A DNA stretch of 64,000 nt from Chrysoperla carnea (taxonomy: Eukaryota > Arthropoda > Insecta > Neuroptera > Chrysopidae), in contig NC_058339.1 of assembly GCF_905475395.1 (NCBI RefSeq), forward strand, positions 48,493,172-48,557,171, written 5' to 3'. Made by a program: the position numbers and the translations under genes. The notes beneath the pieces are model-generated. The model was not told the origin of the DNA. It searched no databases and worked only from the letters and a program-made list of their open reading frames with translations. The stretch's first letter is position 1; each line of letters opens with the position of its first letter. Below are positions 54,201 through 64,000 of the stretch, one piece after another.

Positions 54201-57200
54201 GTATTCGTTAGGTTATTTGGAGCTCGAAAATTCAAAGGAATCAATAGACAAGTTTTAAATCAAAAGGAATATTCTATTGAAAGGTATATTTTTATACAAT
54301 ATCATGAATCTGCGATGATAATTCTATACAGCTTTAATCTATCCTGAGAAACTTCTTCGATATCCTTATCGCTGTTTAAAATAATGTGAACAATGCCTTT
54401 GCTCTTTGTAATTTTGTGATAAGTGTATGTCACCATCATATACTATGTAGACAGATCTAGGACTTGTATACAAGAATATGATTTTATAAAAGGAAAATTT
54501 ATTATCAATCTCTAAAAAACTTGAACGATATGCTCACGGTAAAAAATCCGAATTACTGGGCTAGAATTAAAATAATTAATATTGATTTGGGATAATATTG
54601 ACAGGCAACGAAACAATATGATTTTTTCATAGAGCTTCTATTACAATAAATTAAATTAAAAACTAATAAATAATGGTCAGGTTTTTTCCTCGAAATTAAT
54701 CAGCTTGACATTAATATTTAATTTGAGTTTCATTCGAATTGAATTTTACAAATCAACACAGCTATAAATTTTACTCACAAGTAAATAAATTTTATTATGG
54801 AAATTATAAATTATAAATTAACCAAAAAGAGATTAAAGCGAATTAAAAAAATTAAATAATTTCATGGGCTGTTTAAAATTTTTTAAATCAAAATGCAAAC
54901 AAAATTTACTCTCTTCTATATTAACGCATGCGCCCGTGCTTGTTAGATTAGTTAATTTGATTTATGCATAAATAAAAAATGTTAATCTAATTTTTTAAAC
55001 AGCTCATTAGGCGCGATATACATTTAGGAGCCTAATTACTTAAAATTGGTAGATAGTATGCAGGTTCTTGCATTTGGTTGTATGAAACTTTTAACGTATT
55101 ATAAAACCAATAGCATGCAATCAGTTCCTTTAGTTTTTATCGCGCCTTTCAACTAAAACGATGTGATTAAACATTATAAGCCGGCATGTCGAACAGTGAT
55201 TGGATTATTTCGCTTTTCGACAATATATGCTTTTTACATTTAATAAATCACTGAAAATAAATTAATTTTGCTTATACGATTTAGAATAATGGAAAAAATT
55301 TGAAAGTTAATTCGCCTGCTGTCGTATTTTATCGAAACAAATAATAAAAATTATCTATTAAAATTTTACATTTTTGGGTAGGAACGATTTTTACGAGATG
55401 AAGTCAAATAGATTTAACCAAACTTCTATATATTGAAATGAAATGTTTTATATTTTAGAAAGGCATGTAAAACGGGGAACCTTAAAATGACAGAATAAAC
55501 TGTGTCAGATAATGACAGTATGCGGACATTCCTCCGTCGTTATTTTACGTGGATATAGGAGCCTACCTTTTCTACCCCCTAGAGTTTAAATATTTGTCTC
55601 GACAAAATTCATAGGCAAATTAAACAGTTCTGTTATTCATTATATCGCTAAACTTACACATTTTATTTTCAGTGAATTTTAAAATATACGGAAGAAAAAT
55701 TTTGCCGGAAGGCGAAAAAATTTCAATATTATACAACATGCCGACCTTGATATCTAGCTGCATCGTCAATAAAAAAAATAATGAAATAAAATAAAATAGA
55801 CGAGAACAAACAAACAAATATTATATGATGTAGTAAATTTTTCTCATTTATTATTATTTATCCTATTTCAAAAAATTATGTTTTGTCCATTTTTGATTTT
55901 TGTATTTATTTTCAAATAATAATAATACCATCGAATATTAATAATAATATTAATTAATATTTCAGCAAATATTTACATTTCACATACCATTCATACAATA
56001 ATTAATAATTATTATGCAATTAATTTTAATATATACAAAGAAGGACTAAAACAATATTTTTTGGTTTTAATTTTTTTTGTAAATACAATAATTTTACATA
56101 TTATTTGTTTAAAATAAGTTTAATAATATTTATAGTGATCTCACTTCAATTATCTAAATTAATTATTGGCTTCATGTTAATATTTTATAAAAACAAAAAA
56201 TATTATCTCATTCTTTTGGCGTCTATGTCAATTTAATCTTAGATTATTTGATGGGATTAATATACAGAACAAAATATTAGCTTCTAAGCAGCGTAATAAT
56301 ATAAAAATATATATTGTAAAATACTCAGTTTCTAAATGTTCGATTTCGAAATATCCATAATGACAATTAAAAAGAATGCAAGTAAATGTTAAAATTTTAT
56401 ATTTGTGGGAGCATAATTCTAATGATTTTTAATGCTGTTAATAACACTTATAATCGAGTTACTACATTAAAAAGATCGGTAAAAGTTAAGGCTTATTAAA
56501 AAACCCCTTTCTTTGATAATTGCGATAGTTAATAACAAATATGATAAAACCAAAAATTTTTTTACAATGTTGTAATGAGTTAGCGAAATAGTTTTGCATG
56601 TTGTTTAACAATGGCAGACGATTTTGAATGAAAATGCCATCAAAATTATTTCATTAACAATAGGCATATAAATATTTTTTTAATAATGAACTGAGTTTCT
56701 TTCATTTTTTAATAATGACTTGTTCAATAATTATTTATTCCATTTTGAACGTTTAAATGCGCAAATTGACCTTGTTATAATTTTATTATTATTGGTTTTT
56801 GACAAAAAACTAATACACACTTTTTTATTTTTTATTTGTTGATAACGATTGCCATTTTGGAATTTTTAAAAGCCTTGGAATTATTTTTACGATCTCTTTA
56901 ACATACTAACCAGATAACTACGGGAAAAGCATTGCAAATTAATTTTGAGTCTTACTAACTGTTCAGTTCTTTTTTAACACGTAACCGAGGCAAGAAGTTG
57001 AGGTTTCTAGAAGAAAACAGAAGACGGAAAGAAGTGCTTTACAAAACTGACATTGTGTATAATTTATAAACGGGGATAATTGTACATATTTTACTCGTCA
57101 CAGGCAACTCGCCTTAACCCTCTCCGCTTTCAACATATATTTTCCTTTTTATGAAGACTAGTGTCGACATGCGTTACGAATTACCGACTGAGAGTTGGTT

Positions 57201-60200
57201 TCATATTTGTGACTTGTTTAAAACATAATTATCGAAATCTGAAAAATTCCTATGGAGTATACGATAGTCCAAAACATTCCACACAACTGAAACGGTACAT
57301 ATCATCGCAACAAGAAAAATTTGGCCTTCTTAAATTAGAAAAGATATTCTGTGGTTACGCAAAAGTAGAATGTTTATGAGATTAAGCCCTGGAGAATAAA
57401 TCTTAAATGTGTACCTAGAGTTTAAGATTATTACTTTCAAAAATCTAAAAACGGCAATTATCATGTTGGTGGAGTTATGAATACGATACCAGCATCCAAT
57501 TCTATTAAATTTTAATGAGCAAACAATTCAAAAATTTGTTATAAAAACTTTTTATTGACTCATTAGTAAAAAAATTATTTATGAAATATTTCATGAAAAA
57601 TGCATTTCAAATGTAGCGAAAGCTTTGTTAGAATTCATGATTTTCGTAGTAATTTATGACAATTTTGGAAAATTATTGGTCAGCATTGGGATAATTAGTA
57701 TATTTGTGTATTTTGGGGATAAATATATTACCTGCATGTAAAATTTAAAAAAAAGCAATGTCTATCTTGCACTTTTCCACAAACCTCTTTAAAGAAAATT
57801 GTTTTGACATTTGTCAGTTTTTTTTAAGGGGTAATATCTGTTTGAATTATTTGGGTTTAATTTTATCAAAATTAGCAATATTTAAAATGTTTCCTACATT
57901 CGAAGAACTCGATTTATTTTTGTCAGACTGCTCTGGAATTTAAACTTCTTAGGCAGAAAATTAGAGTTCTTTTCAAATTAACGTTAAATTAATAGACATA
58001 TACTTTTAGCAATACGCATGTAGATGATACGAATTTTTTCATTTCTACTGCCAGTTGGAGTATATACTTTGCCTATACAGCTTTTATAACTTAAGACATG
58101 CACAAATCGTTAACCCGCATTTATCAATTATAAGTGACAAAAATCTTCTCACATTTTCAGTTCAAAGAAATATTACCCATTAAATTAAAAATAAATTAAA
58201 TATATTTTAGTCTTATGCTTGCATGTCTTGATACAATTTTATTAAAGTTGTTTAGGAGGAGGCAAAAAAATAACAAACAAACTTGAAAAATTTTAATTTG
58301 ACGAATACTTAAATCATAGTAGTGTAACTGATTAACAAATAACCGAAATAGCTCGAATTTCGTTCTTTTAGATTGATGTAATTAAATTAATAATTGTTTC
58401 AATCCTTATTATATTCTGAAATCAGTAAGGAAAAGAACGAAATTTCTAAAATATTCAAATTTCAATAAAAAATGTTCTAATAAAAGAGCTCTATCTTTTA
58501 AACGATTTTGTGATGTTATTCAAAATATTTATTAAACCTCAGAAATTTTTTTGTATTCAAATCTGAATACTTATATAATTTCAAATTTTGCTTAGGGATT
58601 AAAAAATATAAATAATTTTGATATAAAATGAATCTAAAACAAAGATAATAATGCTATTTTAGTAATTTTTTAATTTTTATAAAAGCAAAACGTAAGTAAC
58701 ATGTTCGTCAAATTAAATTTGGTCTCCGATTGTACCTCCTATACATCCTTAATTAACTAATAATTAAAACTATTTCATGTAAAAAATCTATCTGCGCATG
58801 ATAAATGATATGATGTTCAGTGGCCGATAGCTGAACTAATTATAGAAAATAGTTTTGATATATATATATATATAAATTAAAATTATTTTAAGGGCGAATG
58901 TTTTAGGTTCGAAAAGTATAATTAGAAAATTAATAATCGGAAATTCACACTTTGAAATACTTTCTTTTTGGGAATGCTAATTTTATTTTGAGTTCTTACA
59001 TTACCATTAATACAATAGTTAAGCGTTAAATATCTATTATCTATAAATAGTTCAATTTTTTATCGTAATAGCGCTGAGATCTAATACTCTATACTAAGGA
59101 TATATAAATTAAAATATATATTTAAAAAAAATTAAAAGTTTATTAAATAAAAATTATATAATAATAAATAAATATATTACAAATTAGAAAAAAAAGTCTA
59201 AAAATTTACAAAAGTACTTATATAATATTTCTATCGTAATTAATTGTACTTTGTACTCGTTAAATATATTGTTTGAAAATACATTTTTTTTCAAAAAGAC
59301 AAACATAATAACAAACTTAACACACATAATGACGCCAAAAGAATGATGTAATAAAAAAAATCATATACATTTTTTTCTTTAAATAGTAGTGTTTGATTTT
59401 TTTGTATTTTTTGAATTGGTTTTGATTATTAATTAATTTATTAAGACGAAATTATTTAGAAACGGTGTGAGAGAGAGAGAATTAATTAAAAAGAGATGAT
59501 GAATAATAGTACTAGTAGTAGTGTTATTTTTATTAGAGAGCTGAGAGAAATAACAGAGACAGATATAGTAGAGAGAGTATTCGAGACTCACGCATCTTTT
59601 GTTAATTCCTTTTGATAGGCGATAGGACTTTGAATTGCTTTTAGAAAATCTTTCTGTGTTTGTAATATTGCATGTAATGTTCGTAGCCATTGTGTACGTA
59701 ATTCTGGTGTTGATGCTTCGCATGTAAACTGTAAATTTGGTCGTCTTGGATCCGTTGAGCGTAACGTAAATGTACCATTTTGATTCTCTTCCATGGCCAT
59801 TTTATTCACTTGAAAATGTGCTTTGTAAACATATACAGGACTAGTGTACGCAGTTTTTTTACCAACAGCATCCGAGAATATAACAGCTTGTTCAAATAAA
59901 AATACTTGTAATTCTTTCTTTGGTCCAGTTGGTGTTTCGGAACATAATAATGGACCGTGTAATTGTAAACGTCCCTGTGCACTTAATTTCCCATCAAATC
60001 CCTGTAATCGACCTACGTCCATCATGTCATTTGCTGCTTTTGGTACAACATGCATTACATGTAATGCATGGCGTAACGTCACAATTTCATTGCTTAGACC
60101 AGCGCGTTCTGTACATGCTAATGCTTCTTTTAATAGTAATTGATATTTGGTGATACGTTGTACAGGTTTTATAAGCAAATCACATAATTGTAATTTATGT

Positions 60201-61951
60201 CCTAGATGCTGTCGTAATTCTTCAAAATATCCATCAAGATGTTCGGACACAATATGTTCAGACACTGGTTTATTTTGACAATATACAACATACATATGTA
60301 ATTTACGTTCACATCGTCGAAATAATGGTCCTAATTCAGCTGGATGTTCTACACAACGACGAAGTGCTTTACTGAAGAAACTGTAATCAAATATTTAAAA
60401 AAAATTGTTTTCTTTTTACCATTTCAACATTTTTAAACTACATTTAGACAAAGTAAATGCAAAAATTCGAAATATAGGAAATATCGTATTACCAAATTTA
60501 GAGGATATCCAAGACTCTGACTATGTTTGTAAATCGATAGGTTTAAATGCCACTAGGAAAGATAAATTTTAAATGATACAAATATCTCTTGACATGAAAA
60601 ATAGGAATCCATTGATTTTTTTCTGTTACAATTAGTTTTATCTATAAAATTTAGACGTTTTAGACGTATTATATTAATTTTAATATTTTATACAAAAATC
60701 AGCTTTTCACATTATACACATAGTTTGGTTTCAATTTGTAATAATATTAATTATAATAAAACCCTAGGAAAGAATCTCCAAGAAATTCTAACCTTCTGTT
60801 TTTTTCTAACATAATTTGGCAATCGATAAACAGTTTTTCTGGTGTTTTATTAAGATTATTATTATTTTTAAATGCAACCACACAATTGATAAACATAAAT
60901 GAATAAAGCACTGACTAGACATCGGCATTCCTAATGACGTCTTCCCATTCGAGAAATAACATGTGACCTATTTTATGTCGTAAGCTACCAACAATTCATG
61001 TTATCTTTTCGGTGCCAAATTTGTCATATACAGATACAAGTAACCGTCTACGAAAATATGTTCTTTATTAATTCTATAAAATGTATTGAAACTGAAAATA
61101 TGTGCTTTCATAATACTATTATACATTTATCGAAGTTTAATTTTTGACTTCATTTGCAGTAATTTTTACAGACGCTAAGTTTGTGAAAAACAACAAATGT
61201 TTTTGCTGAAAATCACATTGGGTTTACGTCAGATCATCGAGTTGCAGGTGTTTAAAACTCGAAAATATAGTTAATTGACTTATGTTATGTTTTCCCACAC
61301 CAAAAAGTTTTCTTTCAAACTCTACAGTGCGTGTTATTAGCGAAAATTAATATTTTCCAGGAATAGTTCTAATATATAGAAAGAAGCTTTGTGAAAAAAT
61401 TTCTCTTTGAACTTTCAGTATTTTGCTTTTTTTGGACTTTATTTGTTGGAGTAAATTATTTTCTAAGACATTGTGCCAAAATGTCTAGATATGATCGAAA
61501 TTTATAAAGTGAAATTTTGCATTTACATTTTATTGACTATAAGTTAGGTATAAAAAATATTAGCTTACTCTCGATGCCATTCATGAATTGCTTCAATATT
61601 TCCAAAAATCATTTTTTGCTTAGTCCCTTTTAAATCGTCTGGTAGTGTTATAATAAAATTTGGATCACGCATACACGCCAAATATCCTTCAGTAATTTGT
61701 GCTAAATCTCGTACATACGTTTCTTCACTATCCGCTAATTCACGTATAACATAATCACGTTTACGTAACGCTTGTTCTGAGTCACTCACTTCTTCACCAC
61801 TACCACTTTCACCACCGCTAGCTAATTTATTTGTACAACCGTCCCCACCACTTCCACCCTCAATAGATGTTTCATCACATTCAGTTAATGCATCTGTTGA
61901 TTTACAATCACGTAGTAAACTATGACGTTCTTGATTTTCTGTATGTTGTTC
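51158..61951 (-). CDS. trio: Trio, C-terminal part (DH2-PH2, Ig, FN3, protein kinase)
   Basis: Exons 61951-61569, 60380-59592, 53642-53477, 53159-52345, 52145-51605 and 51271-51158 join in frame to 935 residues and a stop. In window numbering: acidic Gly/Ser linker 1-60; DH domain about 66-245 ([60 protein letters not shown]); PH about 260-385; linker 391-450; Ig about 455-545; FN3 about 548-635; kinase about 640-900 with Gly loop GRGRYSVV, Lys669, Glu684, HRD Asp762 and DLG Asp783; tail [13 protein letters not shown]. Strong similarity to vertebrate Trio and Kalirin GEF2 and kinase regions. The GEF2 of vertebrate Trio activates RhoA; the protein guides axons and the cytoskeleton. The 5' exons (Sec14, spectrin repeats, DH1-PH1) are outside the window. 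Confidence 0.9.
51605..52145 (-). CDS. trio: trio exon: kinase catalytic core
   Basis: Acceptor ttttttttag, donor GTTAAT|gtaagt. It encodes [58 protein letters not shown] and [19 protein letters not shown] and DLG (for DFG) aspartates are present. Reading on through the donor gives a stop 36 bases later (51569-51571). Confidence 0.9.
52345..53159 (-). CDS. trio: trio exon: Ig, FN3 and kinase N-lobe
   Basis: Acceptor cttttaaag, donor GAATT|gtaagt, 815 bp. I-set Ig has IECKLESW, Trp in VTWRKIEP and DSGIYQC. FN3 has WHVEYCEAG and [13 protein letters not shown]. The kinase N-lobe has [24 protein letters not shown] with Lys669, and Glu684. The Ig-FN3-kinase order is that of Kalirin. Confidence 0.9.
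53477..53642 (-). CDS. trio: trio exon: linker
   Basis: Acceptor gaataaacag after a T-rich tract, donor CCA|gtaagt. It encodes [20 protein letters not shown], many basic and Ser residues, and [20 protein letters not shown]. The GC|T junction with the PH exon gives Ala. It looks like the linker after the second SH3 in vertebrates (xxWxxxLRxx), but no SH3 precedes it here. Confidence 0.75.
53643..59591 (-). other. trio intron between PH2 and linker exons
   Basis: About 5.9 kb, with phase-compatible ends (GC|gtgagt and cag|T). It has a GAT microsatellite at 53776-53793, a TA microsatellite at 58858-58875, small inverted-repeat elements at 54.86-55.15 kb, and otherwise AT-rich DNA. By eye I found no SH3-coding exon on the minus strand, but short exons could be missed. 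Confidence 0.6.
54862..55155. repeat. Two adjacent small inverted-repeat elements
   Basis: First: gggctgtttaaaa at about 54867 pairs with tttttaaacagctc at about 54995. Second: attaggcgcgata at about 55005 pairs with tatcgcgcct at about 55140, with extra partial pairing (aggagcc; agttcct). Sizes are about 145 bp each. Likely MITE remnants inside the trio intron. Confidence 0.4.
59592..60380 (-). CDS. trio: trio exon: DH2 second half and PH2
   Basis: Acceptor gattacag, donor GATGC|gtgagt. It encodes [40 protein letters not shown], the DH signature [40 protein letters not shown], and the PH domain ([30 protein letters not shown]). Near residue-for-residue similarity to vertebrate Trio GEF2. 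Confidence 0.93.
60381..61568 (-). other. trio intron within DH2
   Basis: About 1.2 kb, gtaagc to attacag. AT-rich. Nothing recognisable beyond the splice sites. Confidence 0.7.
61569..61951 (-). CDS. trio: trio exon: linker and DH2 start
   Basis: Acceptor aaatttatttacag, donor CGAGA|gtaagc. It encodes an acidic Gly/Ser-rich linker ([17 protein letters not shown]) followed by [20 protein letters not shown] and [14 protein letters not shown], the start of the second DH domain. There is no start codon; this is an internal exon. Confidence 0.88.
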
Positions 61952-62658
61952 CTGTAAATAAATTTTTATAATGAATATATTCTTTGAAAAGAATTTAAAA
62001 AAAATTTAATTAAATATTCATTATAGTATTCATCTGGTGTGATCTGGTGTGAGAAATTTTCTCGATATTACGTCATTGGTGCTATACGTTATAACTGAAT
62101 TATCTTACAATCGACTATGCGAGTATTTATTTTTCGAAACAAAATTCCAATTAATTAATAATAATTTAATAAGCTTTTGGGATTTCTTGGAATTTATTGT
62201 GCTTCATTGGAGGTGGAGAAATAATCACAAGTGCTATCTGAAGTGTTTCGAGGAATAATCTGTATTTGGGGTCACCCTAAAGGCAACAAAGTTCCGGCAA
62301 ACTGTATTACATGCCTAATATTGGCGGTATTGAAATGAAGATAAGGCCAAACTATAATTTATCTTTTGATAACATGGCAGGTCTCTAAATGGGTAAGCTT
62401 TCTTACAGGTCTCACAATGGATCTCATTAATTTCTTCCTATTCGCACATTTTATCTAATTTATTTATTTTATGGCTCCCATTGTATTTGTATTGAAAAAA
62501 AAAGAAAATATTTCTCGGAAAATAATTCTCGCAAATAAGCGAAAAATACACTTAAACTTGGAATATAAAGTAATAAGCTGAAAATTTTGATAAACGTTTC
62601 TTTGGATCTTCTAATCACTAACACAGATCTCTTTCAACGTGCAGTTACTCTATTCGTT

Positions 62659-62825
62659 AATAGGGACATGAAGGGATTGAGATTATTTCCTACGTTATTT
62701 GACCCGTAGAGTCATTAGATGCATTTATCCACAACCAATAATCGATTATACAGGTAAAAAAGCATAGAAAATAATGTGAATCTCTTGTTAATCCCTTCAT
62801 GCCCTGGGTAGCGACTGGATTAACT
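62659..62825. repeat. Inverted-repeat element near TTAA sites
   Basis: gggacatgaagggattgaga at about 62663 pairs with gttaatcccttcatgccc at about 62792-62809. TTAA tetranucleotides lie next to both sides (62657-62660 and about 62819-62822), which might suggest a piggyBac-type MITE, but the arms are not placed symmetrically. Confidence 0.4.
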
Positions 62826-63250
62826 GCATGTTACAAAAAAGTCTATACTGGATCATATGTGTTGTGATATTCAAGGGCAAGATAATTAATTGGTGACTTT
62901 CTGAAAATATCATGTTTTCTCTTCGTTGCGTACTTTTCCGAAAAAATAATTATTATTTTAGAGAAAATACGCCAAAACACACCTTCAAAATACTTTATTT
63001 TGAGATTAAATAAAAAAACATGCAATAATCAATAATCATTTTAAAAAATAGTGTAAAAAACATAAAATTAAAATAAATACAGCATACATTCTTGATAAAA
63101 TCAACCTAAAAAAATATTTGTATCAAAAAACTATTTCAAATAACCTTTTGTGTGCTCTTTTATGATAAACGAAAGTATAAGTAAACGAAAATAGTGCATA
63201 ATTAAATACAAGCAGAAAAAAAAGCAAAATAATGAAGTAATAGCAGAATT

Positions 63251-63725
63251 TAAGGTAGTACCAGCATGAAATCACTTTTCGACAGATTTGGCCGAATTTT
63301 TTTTTCTCGGGTTTATAATAGCTTTATTTATGAATTCCTAAAATTTCATAATTTTTGACCGTTTAGATCGCGAGATATTTAAAGACAAAGTTCGCGATTT
63401 TGAGGGTCATGTCCCATTTAAAGCATGTAAAATGTCCGGTCTCTCCAACTATTTTTTATGATATTATTATATATTGAAGAAAAAGTAGAAAAAAATGTTT
63501 ATACAATAAAATTCTAAAAAAAAAATTAAGAAATTAATTTTCACTTTCGAGATATTAATTTTGACGTAAATTGATCGAAATTGGGACGTTGGCATAATTA
63601 TTTCCCATTTTAAACGGTCAAAATTTCTGAAACTTTGGGAATTAATAGTAAGCATTATTAAATTCTTAAATTTAATTTTTCGTTAAATTCTGTCGAAAAA
63701 AAAATTGTACCATTGCTTTAACATA
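63251..63725. repeat. Foldback / TIR element
   Basis: Left arm aaggtagtaccagca, ttttcgacagattt, attcctaaaatttcataatt and tttgaccgttta pairs with the right-arm reverse complement: aaagcaatggtacaa, ttttcgacagaattt, attcccaaagtttcagaaat, tttgaccgttta. The spacer is about 200 bp. Left end resembles family B ends. Confidence 0.55.
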
Positions 63726-64000
63726 GAAACTGCAAATACCATGCTGGAAATACCTTAAGAAAAATGAAAAAAAAATTACGAATGAATAACGACTTTTTGT
63801 GTGATGAAAATGGTATTAAAGGCATGATAATATAAACGCTTTGAATGTTATTTTAAAGTTGTAACTGAATTTATTAGTTTTTTTTTTTTTCAGGATAGTC
63901 TGTCTAATCCACATTTTTCCAGGAAACAACATTACTTGCCATTTAAAAATAAAATTTATATTGAAAATCTTGTATTTATTTCAGGCACATACTATGTCGA

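Larger units (their letters stand above)
61952..64000 (-). other. Upstream trio intron (to window end)
   Basis: AT-rich DNA with two inverted-repeat elements (62.66-62.81 and 63.25-63.73 kb). No further trio exon was recognised, so the next exon upstream lies beyond the window. Confidence 0.6.

Noticed and set aside
59433..59591. Minus-strand frame running past the PH2 exon
   Set aside because: It is intron read-through in another frame; the exon ends at GATGC|gtgagt.
59844..60153. Plus-strand open frames opposite the trio DH/PH exon
   Set aside because: Shadows of the strongly conserved trio coding strand.
63970..64000. Acceptor-like tatttatttcag on the plus strand at the window end
   Set aside because: The gene here (trio) is on the minus strand; AT-rich DNA gives many such sites by chance.
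1..64000. tRNA, rRNA, CRISPR array or virus-derived gene
   Set aside because: None seen by eye. The tandem repeats lack the spacer structure of CRISPR, and no cloverleaf or viral protein motif was recognised.

Overview
The window is about 64 kb of AT-rich eukaryotic DNA. It has GT-AG introns, long intergenic DNA and many degraded transposable elements. The two genes (an animal heme peroxidase and the Rho-GEF Trio) and the repeat types (mariner, hAT, Helitron-like, LINE with RNase H) suggest an insect. I cannot fix the order from the sequence.

Layout: 1-15.3 kb is intergenic, with repeat remnants, foldbacks and hairpins. From about 15.37 to 49.29 kb on the + strand lies a secreted heme peroxidase gene. 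Its first coding exon is probably only ATGAG, followed by ten more exons that join in frame to 1,791 codons plus a stop. The protein has a signal peptide, a Ser/Thr/Asn-rich N-terminal region of about 430 residues, a complete peroxidase domain with the distal Gln/Asp/His, Arg/Glu and proximal His, and a tail of about 760 residues rich in Tyr, Asn, Arg-Pro and His, with a 66-bp tandem repeat. A 23-kb intron (20.7-43.7 kb) holds a dense transposon graveyard: Helitron-like copies, a LINE RNase H remnant, a complete 740-bp hAT MITE with an 8-bp target duplication, a mariner deletion derivative, a palindromic foldback and several unnamed dispersed families.

From 49.3 to 51.2 kb is a convergent intergenic stretch with a poly(A) signal for each gene and a small zinc-ribbon-like ORF. 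From 51.16 kb to at least 61.95 kb on the - strand lie the last six coding exons of trio. They join in frame to 935 residues: second DH-PH, linker, Ig, FN3, protein kinase with intact key residues, and a C-terminal tail. The 5' part of trio lies beyond the window.

The two genes are tail-to-tail and have no evident shared function. One acts outside the cell (oxidative cross-linking is the inferred role). The other is a cytoplasmic Rho-family exchange factor and kinase. The most interesting points are the peroxidase fused to a tyrosine-rich repeat tail that could be its own cross-linking substrate, a kinase-bearing insect Trio that appears to lack the second SH3 domain, and the repeat families in the big introns. 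I saw no clear novel defence or mobile system beyond these.
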